Shown: positions 9,939 through 22,565, counted from the stretch's first letter. The stretch is DNA of 64,000 bases from Brachyhypopomus gauderio (GCF_052324685.1 NW_027506978.1:186001-250000), one strand, 5' to 3'. The notes: generated from the letters alone by a model not told the origin. Numbers and translations: made by a program.

Positions 9939-10701
9939 CACGTGCTGTGTCTCGCAGTGATGCTGAGTCAGGTGACGTGCACTTGTCCCCTTGATTTTAA
10001 AGTACTCTGAATCATTGTGCCTGCAAGGAGGTGGTAAAAAGAACACATTGTGGTGATATTGACTCACTGTTGCCACTCCTCTTTTACCATCGTCAGTTTG
10101 TGGACTTATGATAGGAAAAACTCAAAGAATCTTGGTGACCTACAAGTTTGATTCATCTGCCTTCCTAGTTAAGTCATGCAAACCATTTGCTGCAAAATTG
10201 GCTTTAGCTACATTGGCAATTCATTTTGTCTTCGTATTCCAGTGCATTGTACCGAACTGCAATATCCATCTTAGATCAACTGAGATTTTGCATTTCTCTC
10301 TTTCCCACATGCAAGTTCTGAATTTCTTGGCACACATTACTGCTTTGCATCTACTAAAAGCACTCCAGAGAAAGCTTCACTTCATACCTTCATGAGGTAG
10401 GTGTCGTTTGTACTTGTATTTTGGTGGTATTTTTGTTTTTTTTTTTGTTTGTGTGCGTTGTTTGTCTACTCTTGGAACATCCTGTGATTGGTTAGGGTAG
10501 GATTAGAGTTTAATTACGTTGGCCTCAGATTCTGGTTAATTCCAGGCTTCTTGTGCTAACCTTGTTGTTTGTTAGCTGTTGTTGGCAGTAATTAGTTGCT
10601 GCAGGTGCACTTGCCGCCATGCTCCAAGGAGTGAATTGGGGGCGGATACATTTTTTCTCCAGCTTTGTTAGTTCTTCCTCAGCCTCGCTTCTTCTTTCCT
10701 A

Positions 10702-10774
10702 GCCTCGTTAGCGCAGTAGGTAGCGCGTCAGTCTCATAATCTGAAGGTCGTGAGTTCGACCCTCACACGGGGCA
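10702..10774 (+). tRNA. tRNA-Met-CAT: tRNA-Met (CAU), consensus, U6
   Basis: Consensus gene. The trailer reads GCAAAAGC rather than GCAGAAGC before the T5 stop at 10783-10787, a flank shared with U10, U12, U22, U27 and U29. Confidence 0.97.
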
Positions 10775-11357
10775 GCAAAAGCTTTTTGAAAAGATTGACG
10801 AGCCCCCAAAAGATGCTCAAACGCTCTTTCCTTATTCACTCGCATGCTGAGCACACCCCCTACCTGAAAATAGTATTGGCACATGACTCTTACAGGTCAT
10901 CCCTAGTTGATTCAAGCTGTGCTTTTTCTTTTGTAAATTCGCGTGTACACAGCAAGTTGTGTTGCATCCAATTCAATTCTCTCCACTGACCGTTCAGTCA
11001 ATACCTTGATGGCGTCTGTATTGACACCTCTACTGAGACATCAAGCTGCCTCTTTGGAGCATGTTCGCTCCCAGATCAAATTGCAGTGTCGTGGTGCCAA
11101 CACAGAATAATGGACCACGTCGGACACTTTTCACTTTTGATTCTTTTTGATTCACTTTTGATGACACGCTTTTGAATACCTGATCACCTGGAATTGGTAC
11201 CAGCTTGAAGTTAATAGTGAGTAGACTTATGGAGATTCATTTATTTGAATTTTCTACTCAAGCCATTTGCAACTCAGAAGCAATGACACTTGTGCACTCA
11301 TCATTGAGCTTGAGGAAGTCCAAGGAATTGATCTCTATGTTACTCTCGCTCCTCCGA

Positions 11358-11439
11358 ACTGCGATGGCCTAGAGGTTAAGGCGTTGGACTTGAAATCCAA
11401 TGGGGTTTCCCCGCGCAGGTTCGACTCCTGCTTGCAGCG
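11358..11439 (+). tRNA. tRNA-Ser-TGA: tRNA-Ser (UGA), alpha, U6
   Basis: Alpha form as in U1 (A1-C72, T13). Confidence 0.88.
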
Positions 11440-11843
11440 TGAGTGTCTTGTTGGGAGTGTGGAAAGAGAGAGTGTGCTCTCTTCCTGCTAGCCAGTTTTA
11501 AATATGCTTCTCATGCCATTTGCAACTTTGTGCTGCCAAACTTTAGCAGTCCTAACTGATCCTGAAATAGTCCCAGGAATTGAGTTACAAATGGCTGCTT
11601 TGTCGTTACAATGTGTTGGCATGGAAATGCAGTGGGGTCTCTTGCAGCGTAGAGGATTAACTTGCCTCTCTAATGTGATTTGTGATGAGACCTTATGCCA
11701 CCAGTGGGGAGAGCTTGCACTCACAGGTGCTTCATCCAAAGATCTTCATGCAACATAGCGATGTCTTGTTTCAGGTAAAAGAAAAAGTGCCACATTCTTT
11801 CATGGCTGGTCACTGGTTGCTCCGCCTTGCGCTAAAAGAGGGT

Positions 11844-11915
11844 CTCCCCGTCTGGGAATCGAACCCCGGTCTTCCGCGTGACAGGCGGAGATACTATCCA
11901 CTATACTAACGAGGA
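11844..11915 (-). tRNA. tRNA-Asp-GTC: tRNA-Asp (GUC), alpha, U6
   Basis: Alpha form as in U1 (G50-A64). Confidence 0.88.
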
Positions 11916-12678
11916 CACGTGCTGTGTCTTGCAGTGATGCTGAGTCAGGTGACGTGCACTTGTCCCCTTGATTTTAAAGTACTCTGAATCATTGTGCCTG
12001 CAAGGAGGTGGTAAAAAGAACACATTGTGGTGATATTGACTCACTGTTGCCATTCCTCTTTTACCATCGTCAGTTTGTGGACTTATGATAGGAAAAACTC
12101 AAAGAATCTTGGTGACCTACAGGTTTGATTCATCTGCCTTCCTAGTTAAGTCATGCAAACCATTTGCTGCAAAATTGGCTTTAGCTACATTGGCAATTCA
12201 TTTTGTCTTTGTATTCCAGTGCATTGTACCGAACTGCAATATCCATCTTAGATCAACTGAGATTTTGCATTTCTCTCTTTCCCACATGCAAGTTCTGAAT
12301 TTCTTGGCACACATTACTGCTTTGCATCTACTAAAAGCACTCCAGAGAAAGCTTCACTTCATACCTTCATGAGGTAGGTGTCGTTTGTACTTGTATTTTG
12401 GTGGTATTTTTTTTTTTTTTTTTGTTTGTGTGCGTTGTTTGTCTACTCTTGGAACATCCTGTGATTGGTTAGGGTAGGATTAGAGTTTAATTACGTTGGC
12501 CTCAGATTCTGGTTAATTCCAGGCTTCTTGTGCTAACCTTGTTGTTTGTTAGCTGTTGTTGGCAGTAATTAGTTGCTGCAGGTGCACTTGCCGCCATGCT
12601 CCAAGGAGTGAATTGGGGGCGGATACATTTTTTCTCCAGCTTTGTTAGTTCTTCCTCAGCCTCGCTTCTTCTTTCCTA

Positions 12679-12751
12679 GCCTCGTTAGCGCAGTAGGTAG
12701 CGCGTCAGTCTCATAATCTGAAGGTCGTGAGTTCGACCCTCACACGGGGCA
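12679..12751 (+). tRNA. tRNA-Met-CAT: tRNA-Met (CAU), consensus, U7
   Basis: Consensus sequence. The T5 stop is at 12760-12764. Confidence 0.97.
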
Positions 12752-13335
12752 GCAGAAGCTTTTTGAAAAGATTGACGAGCCCCCAAAAGATGCTCAAACG
12801 CTCTTTCCTTATTCACTCGCATGCTGAGCACACCCCCTACCCTGAAAATAGTATTGGCACATGACTCTTACAGGTCATCCCTAGTTGATTCAAGCTGTGC
12901 TTTTTCTTTTGTAAATTCGCGTGTGCACAGCAAGTTGTGTTGCATCCAATTCAATTCTCTCCACTGACCGTTCAGTCAATACCTTGATGGCGTCTGTATT
13001 GACACCTCTACTGAGACATCAAGCTGCCTCTTTGGAGCATGTTTGCTCCCAGATCAAACTGCAGTGTCGTGGAGCCAACACAGAATAATGGACCACGTCG
13101 GACACTTTTCACTTTTGATTCTTTTTGATTCACTTTTGATGACACGCTTTTGAATACCTGATCACCTGGAATTGGTACCAGCTTGAAGTTAATAGTGAGT
13201 AGACTTATGGAGATTCATTTATTTGAATTTTCTTCTCAAGCCATTTGCAACTCAGAAGCAATGACACTTGTGCACTCATCATTGAGCTTGAGGAAGTCCA
13301 AGGAATTGATCTCTATGTTACTCTCGCTCCGCCGA

Positions 13336-13417
13336 GCTGCGATGGCCGAGAGGTTAAGGCGTTGGACTTGAAATCCAATGGGGTTTCCCCGCGCAGGTTC
13401 GACTCCTGCTTGCAGCG
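13336..13417 (+). tRNA. tRNA-Ser-TGA: tRNA-Ser (UGA), beta, U7
   Basis: Canonical beta sequence. Confidence 0.97.
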
Positions 13418-13821
13418 TGAGTGTCTTGTTGGGCGTGTGGAAAGAGAGAGTGTGCTCTCTTCCTGCTAGCCAGTTTTAAATATGCTTCTCATGCCATTTG
13501 CAACTTTGTGCTGCCAAACTTTAGCAGTCCTAACTGATCCTGAAATAGTCCCAGGAATTGAGTTACAAATGGCTGCTTCGTCGTTACAATGTGTTGGCAT
13601 GGAAATGCAGTGGGGTCTCTTGCAGCTTAGAGGATTAACTTGCCTCTCTAATGTGATTTGTGATGAGACCTTATGCCACCAGTGGGGAGAGCTTGCACTC
13701 ACAGGTGCTTCATCCAAAGATTTTCATGCAACATAGCGATGTCTTGTTTCAGGTAAAAGAAAAAGTGCCACATTCTTTCATGGCCGGTCACTGGTTGCTC
13801 CGCCTTGCGCTAAAAGAGGGT

Positions 13822-13893
13822 CTCCTCGTCGGGGAATCGAACCCCGGTCTTCCACGTAACAGGCGGAGATACTATCCACTATACTAACGAGGA
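13822..13893 (-). tRNA. Asp-type tRNA with GUU (Asn) anticodon, U7
   Basis: The gene is the Asp body with three changes. C36T makes the anticodon GUU (plus-strand AAC at 13858-13860), C40T gives a G30-U40 wobble (plus-strand base 13854), and G69A turns the U4-G69 wobble into U4-A69 (plus-strand base 13826). The T stem is canonical, and boxes A and B, discriminator G and C38 are unchanged. A true vertebrate tRNA-Asn has a different anticodon arm and acceptor stem, so this looks like point mutation of Asp rather than conversion from an Asn gene. It would read AAC/AAU. Eukaryotic AsnRS relies on G34-U35-U36 and G73, all present, so charging with Asn is plausible; charging with Asp would misread Asn codons. 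A silent pseudogene is the alternative. Confidence 0.88.
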
Positions 13894-14656
13894 CACGTGC
13901 TGTGTCTCGCAGTGATGCTGAGTCAGGTGACGTGCACTTGTCCCCTTGATTTTAAAGTACTCTGAATCATTGTGCCTGCAAGGAGGTGGTAAAAAGAACA
14001 CATTGTGGTGATATTGACTCACTGTTGCCACTCCTCTTTTACCATCGTCAGTTTGTGGACTTATGATTGGAAAAACTCAAAGAATCTTGGTGACCTACAG
14101 GTTTGATTCATCTGCCTTCCTAGTTAAGTCATGCAAACCATTTGCTGCAAAATTGGCTTTAGCTACATTGGCAATTCATTTTGTCTTCGTATTCCAGTGC
14201 ATTGTAGCGAACTGCAATATCCATCTTAGATCAACTGAGATTTTGCATTTCTCTCTTTCCCACATGCAAGTTCTGAATTTCTTGGCACACATTACTGCTT
14301 TGCATCTACTAAAAGCACTCCAGAGAAAGCTTCACTTCATACCTTCATGAGGTAGGTGTCGTTTGTACTTGTATTTTGGTGGTATTTTTGTTTTTTTTTT
14401 TGTTTGTGTGCGTTGTTTGTCTACTCTTGGAACATCCTGTGATTGGTTAGGGTAGGATTAGAGTTTAATTACGTTGGCCTCAGATTCTGGTTAATTCCAG
14501 GCTTCTTGTGCTAACCTTGTTGTTTGTTAGCTGTTGTTGGCAGTAATTAGTTGCTGCAGGTGCACTTGCCGCCATGCTCCAAGGAGTGAATTGGGGGCGG
14601 ATACATTTTTTCTCCAGCTTTGTTAGTTCTTCCTCAGCCTCGCTTCTTCTTTCCTA

Positions 14657-14729
14657 GCCTCGTTAGCGCAGTAGGTAGCGCGTCAGTCTCATAATCTGAA
14701 GGTCGTGAGTTCGACCCTCACACGGGGCA
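14657..14729 (+). tRNA. tRNA-Met-CAT: tRNA-Met (CAU), consensus, U8
   Basis: Consensus sequence. The T5 stop is at 14738-14742. Confidence 0.97.
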
Positions 14730-15312
14730 GCAGAAGCTTTTTGAAAAGATTGACGAGCCCCCAAAAGATGCTCAAACGCTCTTTCCTTATTCACTCGCAT
14801 GCTGAGCACACCCCCTACCTGAAAATAGTATTGGCACATGACTCTTACAGGTCATCCCTAGTTGATTCAAGCTGTGCTTTTTCTTTTGTAAATTCGCGTG
14901 TGCACAGCAAGTTGTGTTGCATCCAATTCAATTCTCTCCACTGACCGTTCAGTCAATACCTTGATGGCGTCTGTATTGACACCTCTACTGAGACATCAAG
15001 CTGCCTCTTTGGAGCATGTTTGCTCCCAGATCAAACTGCAGTGTCGTGGAGCCAACACAGAATAATGGACCACGTCGGACACTTTTCACTTTTGATTCTT
15101 TTTGATTCACTTTTGATGACACGCTTTTGAATACCTGATCACCTGGAATTGGTACCAGCTTGAAGTTAATAGTGAGTAGACTTATGGAGATTCATTTATT
15201 TGAATTTTCTACTCAAGCCATTTGCAACTCAGAAGCAATGACACTTGTGCACTCATCATTGAGCTTGAGGAAGTCCAAGGAATTGATCTCTATGTTACTC
15301 TCGCTCCTCCGA

Positions 15313-15394
15313 ACTGCGATGGCCTAGAGGTTAAGGCGTTGGACTTGAAATCCAATGGGGTTTCCCCGCGCAGGTTCGACTCCTGCTTGCAGCG
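15313..15394 (+). tRNA. tRNA-Ser-TGA: tRNA-Ser (UGA), alpha, U8
   Basis: Alpha form (A1-C72, T13). Confidence 0.88.
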
Positions 15395-15798
15395 TGAGTG
15401 TCTTGTTGGGAGTGTGGAAAGAGAGAGTGTGCTCTCTTCCTGCTAGCCAGTTTTAAATATGCTTCTCATGCCATTTGCAACTTTGTGCTGCCAAACTTTA
15501 GCAGTCCTAACTGATCCTGAAATAGTCCCAGGAATTGAGTTACAAATGGCTGCTTTGTCGTTACAATGTGTTGGCATGGAAATGCAGTGGGGTCTCTTGC
15601 AGCGTAGAGGATTAACTTGCCTCTCTAATGTGATTTGTGATGAGACCTTATGCCACCAGTGGGGAGAGCTTGCACTCACAGGTGCTTCATCCAAAGAGCT
15701 TCATGCAACATAGCGATGTCTTGTTTCAGGTAAAAGAAAAAGTGCCACATTCTTTCATGGCTGGTCACTGGTTGCTCCGCCTTGCGCTAAAAGAGGGT

Positions 15799-15870
15799 CT
15801 CCCCGTCTGGGAATCGAACCCCGGTCTTCCGCGTGACAGGCGGAGATACTATCCACTATACTAACGAGGA
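15799..15870 (-). tRNA. tRNA-Asp-GTC: tRNA-Asp (GUC), alpha, U8
   Basis: Alpha form (G50-A64). Confidence 0.88.
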
Positions 15871-16633
15871 CACGTGCTGTGTCTTGCAGTGATGCTGAGT
15901 CAGGTGACGTGCACTTGTCCCCTTGATTTTAAAGTACTCTGAATCATTGTGCCTGCAAGGAGGTGGTAAAAAGAACACATTGTGGTGATATTGACTCACT
16001 GTTGCCATTCCTCTTTTACCATCGTCAGTTTGTGGACTTATGATAGGAAAAACTCAAAGAATCTTGGTGACCTACAGGTTTGATTCATCTGCCTTCCTAG
16101 TTAAGTCATGCAAACCATTTGCTGCAAAATTGGCTTTAGCTACATTGGCAATTCATTTTGTCTTTGTATTCCAGTGCATTGTACCGAACTGCAATATCCA
16201 TCTTAGATCAACTGAGATTTTGCATTTCTCTCTTTCCCACATGCAAGTTCTGAATTTCTTGGCACACATTACTGCTTTGCATCTACTAAAAGCACTCCAG
16301 AGAAAGCTTCACTTCATACCTTCATGAGGTAGCTGTCGTTTGTACTTGTATTTTGGTGGTATTTTTGTTTTTTTTTTTGTTTGTGTGCGTTGTTTGTCTA
16401 CTCTTGGAACATCCTGTGATTGGTTAGGGTAGGATTAGAGTTTAATTACGTTGGCCTCAGATTCTGGTTAATTCCAGGCTTCTTGTGCTAACCTTGTTGT
16501 TTGTTAGCTGTTGTTGGCAGTAATTAGTTGCTGCAGGTGCACTTGCCGCCATGCTCCAAGGAGTGAATTGGGGGCGGATACATTTTTTCTCCAGCTTTGT
16601 TAGTTCTTCCTCAGCCTCGCTTCTTCTTTCCTA

Positions 16634-16706
16634 GCCTCGTTAGCGCAGTAGGTAGCGCGTCAGTCTCATAATCTGAAGGTCGTGAGTTCGACCCTCACAC
16701 GGGGCA
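16634..16706 (+). tRNA. tRNA-Met-CAT: tRNA-Met (CAU), consensus, U9
   Basis: Consensus sequence. The T5 stop is at 16715-16719. Confidence 0.97.
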
Positions 16707-17289
16707 GCAGAAGCTTTTTGAAAAGATTGACGAGCCCCCAAAAGATGCTCAAACGCTCTTTCCTTATTCACTCGCATGCTGAGCACACCCCCTACCTGAA
16801 AATAGTATTGGCACATGACTCTTACAGGTCATCCCTAGTTGATTCAAGCTGTGCTTTTTCTTTTGTAAATTCGCGTGTGCACAGCAAGTTGTGTTGCATC
16901 CAATTCAATTCTCTCCACTGACCGTTCAGTCAATACCTTGATGGCGTCTGTATTGACACCTCTACTGAGACATCAAGCTGCCTCTTTGGAGCATGTTCGC
17001 TCCCAGATCAAACTGCAGTGTCGTGGTGCCAACACAGAATAATGGACCACGTCGGACACTTTTCACTTTTGATTCTTTTTGATTCACTTTTGATGACACG
17101 CTTTTGAATACCTGATCACCTGGAATTGGTACCAGCTTGAAGTTAATAGTGAGTAGACTTATGGAGATTCATTTATTTGAATTTTCTTCTCAAGCCATTT
17201 GCAACTCAGAAGCAATGACACTTGTGCACTCATCATTGAGCTTGAGGAAGTCCAAGGAATTGATCTCTATGTTACTCTCGCTCCGCCGA

Positions 17290-17371
17290 GCTGCGATGGC
17301 CGAGAGGTTAAGGCGTTGGACTTGAAATCCAATGGGGTTTCCCCGTGCAGGTTCGACTCCTGCTTGCAGCG
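17290..17371 (+). tRNA. tRNA-Ser-TGA: tRNA-Ser (UGA), beta with C48T, U9
   Basis: Beta form, except that the last variable-region base (17346) is T instead of C. This changes the expected G15-C48 Levitt pair to G15-U48. It is a CpG transition shared only with U10. Confidence 0.93.
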
Positions 17372-17775
17372 TGAGTGTCTTGTTGGGCGTGTGGAAAGAG
17401 AGAGTGTGCTCTCTTCCTGCTAGCCAGTTTTAAATATGCTTCTCATGCCATTTGCAACTTTGTGCTGCCAAACTTTAGCAGTCCTAACTGATCCTGAAAT
17501 AGTCCCAGGAATTGAGTTACAAATGGCTGCTTCGTCGTTACAATGTGTTGGCATGGAAATGCAGTGGGGTCTCTTGCAGCTTAGAGGATTAACTTGCCTC
17601 TCTAATGTGATTTGTGATGAGACCTTATGCCACCAGTGGGGAGAGCTTGCACTCACAGGTGCTTCATCCAAAGATCTTCATGCAACATAGTGATGTCTTG
17701 TTTCAGGTAAAAGAAAAAGTGCCACATTCTTTCATGGCCGGTCACTGGTTGCTCCGCCTTGCGCTAAAAGAGGGT

Positions 17776-17847
17776 CTCCCCGTCGGGGAATCGAACCCCG
17801 GTCTTCCGCGTGACAGGCGGAGATACTATCCACTATACTAACGAGGA
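17776..17847 (-). tRNA. tRNA-Asp-GTC: tRNA-Asp (GUC), beta, U9
   Basis: Canonical beta sequence. Confidence 0.97.
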
Positions 17848-18610
17848 CACGTGCTGTGTCTCGCAGTGATGCTGAGTCAGGTGACGTGCACTTGTCCCCT
17901 TGATTTTAAAGTACTCTGAATCATTGTGCCTGCAAGGAGGTGGTAAAAAGAACACATTGTGGTGATATTGACTCACTGTTGCCACTCCTCTTTTACCATC
18001 GTCAGTTTGTGGACTTATGATAGGAAAAACTCAAAGAATCTTGGTGACCTACAAGTTTGATTCATCTGCCTTCCTAGTTAAGTCATGCAAACCATTTGCT
18101 GCAAAATTGGCTTTAGCTACATTGGCAATTCATTTTGTCTTCGTATTCCAGTGCATTGTACCGAACTGCAATATCCATCTTAGATCAACTGAGATTTTGC
18201 ATTTCTCTCTTTCCCACATGCAAGTTCTGAATTTCTTGGCACACATTACTGCTTTGCATCTACTAAAAGCACTCCAGAGAAAGCTTCACTTCATACCTTC
18301 ATGAGGTAGGTGTCGTTTGTACTTGTATTTTGGTGGTATTTTTGTTTTTTTTTTTGTTTGTGTGCGTTGTTTGTCTACTCTTGGAACATCCTGTGATTGG
18401 TTAGGGTAGGATTAGAGTTTAATTACGTTGGCCTCAGATTCTGGTTATTTCCAGGCTTCTTGTGCTAACCTTGTTGTTTGTTAGCTGTTGTTGGCAGTAA
18501 TTAGTTGCTGCAGGTGCACTTGCCGCCATGCTCCAAGGAGTGAATTGGGGGCGGATACATTTTTTCTCCAGCTTTGTTAGTTCTTCCTCAGCCTCGCTTC
18601 TTCTTTCCTA

Positions 18611-18683
18611 GCCTCGTTAGCGCAGTAGGTAGCGCGTCAGTCTCATAATCTGAAGGTCGTGAGTTCGACCCTCACACGGGGCA
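18611..18683 (+). tRNA. tRNA-Met-CAT: tRNA-Met (CAU), consensus, U10
   Basis: Consensus gene with the GCAAAAGC trailer. The T5 stop is at 18692-18696. Confidence 0.97.
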
Positions 18684-19266
18684 GCAAAAGCTTTTTGAAA
18701 AGATTGACGAGCCCCCAAAAGATGCTCAAACGCTCTTTCCTTATTCACTCGCATGCTGAGCACACCCCCTACCTGAAAATAGTATTGGCACATGACTCTT
18801 ACAGGTCATCCCTAGTTGATTCAAGCTGTGCTTTTTCTTTTGTAAATTCGCGTGTACACAGCAAGTTGTGTTGCATCCAATTCAATTCTCTCCACTGACC
18901 GTTCAGTCAATACCTTGATGGCGTCTGTATTGACACCTCTACTGAGACATCAAGCTGCCTCTTTGGAGCATGTTCGCTCCCAGATCAAATTGCAGTGTCG
19001 TGGTGCCAACACAGAATAATGGACCACGTCGGACACTTTTCACTTTTGATTCTTTTTGATTCACTTTTGATGACACGCTTTTGAATACCTGATCACCTGG
19101 AATTGGTACCAGCTTGAAGTTAATAGTGAGTAGACTTATGGAGATTCATTTATTTGAATTTTCTTCTCAAGCCATTTGCAACTCAGAAGCAATGACACTT
19201 GTGCACTCATCATTGAGCTTGAGGAAGTCCAAGGAATTGATCTCTATGTTACTCTCGCTCCGCCGA

Positions 19267-19348
19267 GCTGCGATGGCCGAGAGGTTAAGGCGTTGGACTT
19301 GAAATCCAATGGGGTTTCCCCGTGCAGGTTCGACTCCTGCTTGCAGCG
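19267..19348 (+). tRNA. tRNA-Ser-TGA: tRNA-Ser (UGA), beta with C48T, U10
   Basis: Same C48T change as U9, at base 19323, consistent with duplication of the neighbouring unit. Confidence 0.93.
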
Positions 19349-19752
19349 TGAGTGTCTTGTTGGGCGTGTGGAAAGAGAGAGTGTGCTCTCTTCCTGCTAG
19401 CCAGTTTTAAATATGCTTCTCATGCCATTTGCAACTTTGTGCTGCCAAACTTTAGCAGTCCTAACTGATCCTGAAATAGTCCCAGGAATTGAGTTACAAA
19501 TGGCTGCTTCGTCGTTACAATGTGTTGGCATGGAAATGCAGTGGGGTCTCTTGCAGCTTAGAGGATTAACTTGCCTCTCTAATGTGATTTGTGATGAGAC
19601 CTTATGCCACCAGTGGGGAGAGCTTGCACTCACAGGTGCTTCATCCAAAGATCTTCATGCAACATAGTGATGTCTTGTTTCAGGTAAAAGAAAAAGTGCC
19701 ACATTCTTTCATGGCCGGTCACTGGTTGCTCCGCCTTGCGCTAAAAGAGGGT

Positions 19753-19824
19753 CTCCCCGTCGGGGAATCGAACCCCGGTCTTCCGCGTGACAGGCGGAGA
19801 TACTATCCACTATACTAACGAGGA
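19753..19824 (-). tRNA. tRNA-Asp-GTC: tRNA-Asp (GUC), beta, U10
   Basis: Canonical beta sequence. Confidence 0.97.
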
Positions 19825-20587
19825 CACGTGCTGTGTCTCGCAGTGATGCTGAGTCAGGTGACGTGCACTTGTCCCCTTGATTTTAAAGTACTCTGAATCA
19901 TTGTGCCTGCAAGGAGGTGGTAAAAAGAACACATTGTGGTGATATTGACTCACTGTTGCCACTCCTCTTTTACCATCGTCAGTTTGTGGACTTATGATAG
20001 GAAAAACTCAAAGAATCTTGGTGACCTACAAGTTTGATTCATCTGCCTTCCTAGTTAAGTCATGCAAACCATTTGCTGCAAAATTGGCTTTAGCTACATT
20101 GGCAATTCATTTTGTCTTCGTATTCCAGTGCATTGTACCGAACTGCAATATCCATCTTAGATCAACTGAGATTTTGCATTTCTCTCTTTCCCACATGCAA
20201 GTTCTGAATTTCTTGGCACACATTACTGCTTTGCATCTACTAAAAGCACTCCAGAGAAAGCTTCACTTCATACCTTCATGAGGTAGGTGTCGTTTGTACT
20301 TGTATTTTGGTGGTATTTTTGTTTTTTTTTTTGTTTGTGTGCGTTGTTTGTCTACTCTTGGAACATCCTGTGATTGGTTAGGGTAGGATTAGAGTTTAAT
20401 TACGTTGGCCTCAGATTCTGGTTAATTCCAGGCTTCTTGTGCTAACCTTGTTGTTTGTTAGCTGTTGTTGGCAGTAATTAGTTGCTGCAGGTGCACTTGC
20501 CGCCATGCTCCAAGGAGTGAATTGGGGGCGGATACATTTTTTCTCCAGCTTTGTTAGTTCTTCCTCAGCCTCGCTTCTTCTTTCCTA

Positions 20588-20660
20588 GCCTCGTTAGCGC
20601 AGTAGGTAGCGCGTCAGTCTCATAATCTGAAGGTCGTGAGTTCGACCCTCACACGGGGCA
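20588..20660 (+). tRNA. tRNA-Met-CAT: tRNA-Met (CAU), consensus, U11
   Basis: Consensus sequence. The T5 stop is at 20669-20673. Confidence 0.97.
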
Positions 20661-21244
20661 GCAGAAGCTTTTTGAAAAGATTGACGAGCCCCCAAAAGAT
20701 GCTCAAACGCTCTTTCCTTATTCACTCGCATGCTGAGCACACCCCCTACCCTGAAAATAGTATTGGCACATGACTCTTACAGGTCATCCCTAGTTGATTC
20801 AAGCTGTGCTTTTTCTTTTGTAAATTCGCGTGTGCACAGCAAGTTGTGTTGCATCCAATTCAATTCTCTCCACTGACCGTTCAGTCAATACCTTGATGGC
20901 GTCTGTATTGACACCTCTACTGAGACATCAAGCTGCCTCTTTGGAGCATGTTTGCTCCCAGATCAAACTGCAGTGTCGTGGAGCCAACACAGAATAATGG
21001 ACCACGTCGGACACTTTTCACTTTTGATTCTTTTTGATTCACTTTTGATGACACGCTTTTGAATACCTGATCACCTGGAATTGGTACCAGCTTGAAGTTA
21101 ATAGTGAGTAGACTTATGGAGATTCATTTATTTGAATTTTCTTCTCAAGCCATTTGCAACTCAGAAGCAATGACACTTGTGCACTCATCATTGAGCTTGA
21201 GGAAGTCCAAGGAATTGATCTCTATGTTACTCTCGCTCCGCCGA

Positions 21245-21326
21245 GCTGCGATGGCCGAGAGGTTAAGGCGTTGGACTTGAAATCCAATGGGGTTTCCCCG
21301 CGCAGGTTCGACTCCTGCTTGCAGCG
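21245..21326 (+). tRNA. tRNA-Ser-TGA: tRNA-Ser (UGA), beta, U11
   Basis: Canonical beta gene, followed by a short alpha-type tract in the spacer (see findings). Confidence 0.97.
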
Positions 21327-21730
21327 TGAGTGTCTTGTTGGGCGTGTGGAAAGAGAGAGTGTGCTCTCTTCCTGCTAGCCAGTTTTAAATATGCTTCTCA
21401 TGCCATTTGCAACTTTGTGCTGCCAAACTTTAGCAGTCCTAACTGATCCTGAAATAGTCCCAGGAATTGAGTTACAAATGGCTGCTTTGTCGTTACAATG
21501 TGTTGGCATGGAAATGCAGTGGGGTCTCTTGCAGCGTAGAGGATTAACTTGCCTCTCTAATGTGATTTGTGATGAGACCTTATGCCACCAGTGGGGAGAG
21601 CTTGCACTCACAGGTGCTTCATCCAAAGATCTTCATGCAACATAGCGATGTCTTGTTTCAGGTAAAAGAAAAAGTGCCACATTCTTTCATGGCCGGTCAC
21701 TGGTTGCTCCGCCTTGCGCTAAAAGAGGGT

Positions 21731-21802
21731 CTCCCCGTCGGGGAATCGAACCCCGGTCTTCCGCGTGACAGGCGGAGATACTATCCACTATACTAACGAG
21801 GA
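21731..21802 (-). tRNA. tRNA-Asp-GTC: tRNA-Asp (GUC), beta, U11
   Basis: Canonical beta sequence. Confidence 0.97.
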
Positions 21803-22565
21803 CACGTGCTGTGTCTCGCAGTGATGCTGAGTCAGGTGACGTGCACTTGTCCCCTTGATTTTAAAGTACTCTGAATCATTGTGCCTGCAAGGAGGTGGTA
21901 AAAAGAACACATTGTGGTGATATTGACTCACTGTTGCCACTCCTCTTTTACCATCGTCAGTTTGTGGACTTATGATAGGAAAAACTCAAAGAATCTTGGT
22001 GACCTACAAGTTTGATTCATCTGCCTTCCTAGTTAAGTCATGCAAACCATTTGCTGCAAAATTGGCTTTAGCTACATTGGCAATTCATTTTGTCTTCGTA
22101 TTCCAGTGCATTGTACCGAACTGCAATATCCATCTTAGATCAACTGAGATTTTGCATTTCTCTCTTTCCCACATGCAAGTTCTGAATTTCTTGGCACACA
22201 TTACTGCTTTGCATCTACTAAAAGCACTCCAGAGAAAGCTTCACTTCATACCTTCATGAGGTAGGTGTCGTTTGTACTTGTATTTTGGTGGTATTTTTGT
22301 TTTTTTTTTTGTTTGTGTGCGTTGTTTGTCTACTCTTGGAACATCCTGTGATTGGTTAGGGTAGGATTAGAGTTTAATTACGTTGGCCTCAGATTCTGGT
22401 TAATTCCAGGCTTCTTGTGCTAACCTTGTTGTTTGTTAGCTGTTGTTGGCAGTAATTAGTTGCTGCAGGTGCACTTGCCGCCATGCTCCAAGGAGTGAAT
22501 TGGGGGCGGATACATTTTTTCTCCAGCTTTGTTAGTTCTTCCTCAGCCTCGCTTCTTCTTTCCTA

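Noticed and set aside
13822-13893. Gene conversion from a true tRNA-Asn gene
   Set aside because: Only single bases differ from the Asp gene. The anticodon stem TCCGC/GTGGA and the acceptor stem remain Asp-type, unlike vertebrate tRNA-Asn.
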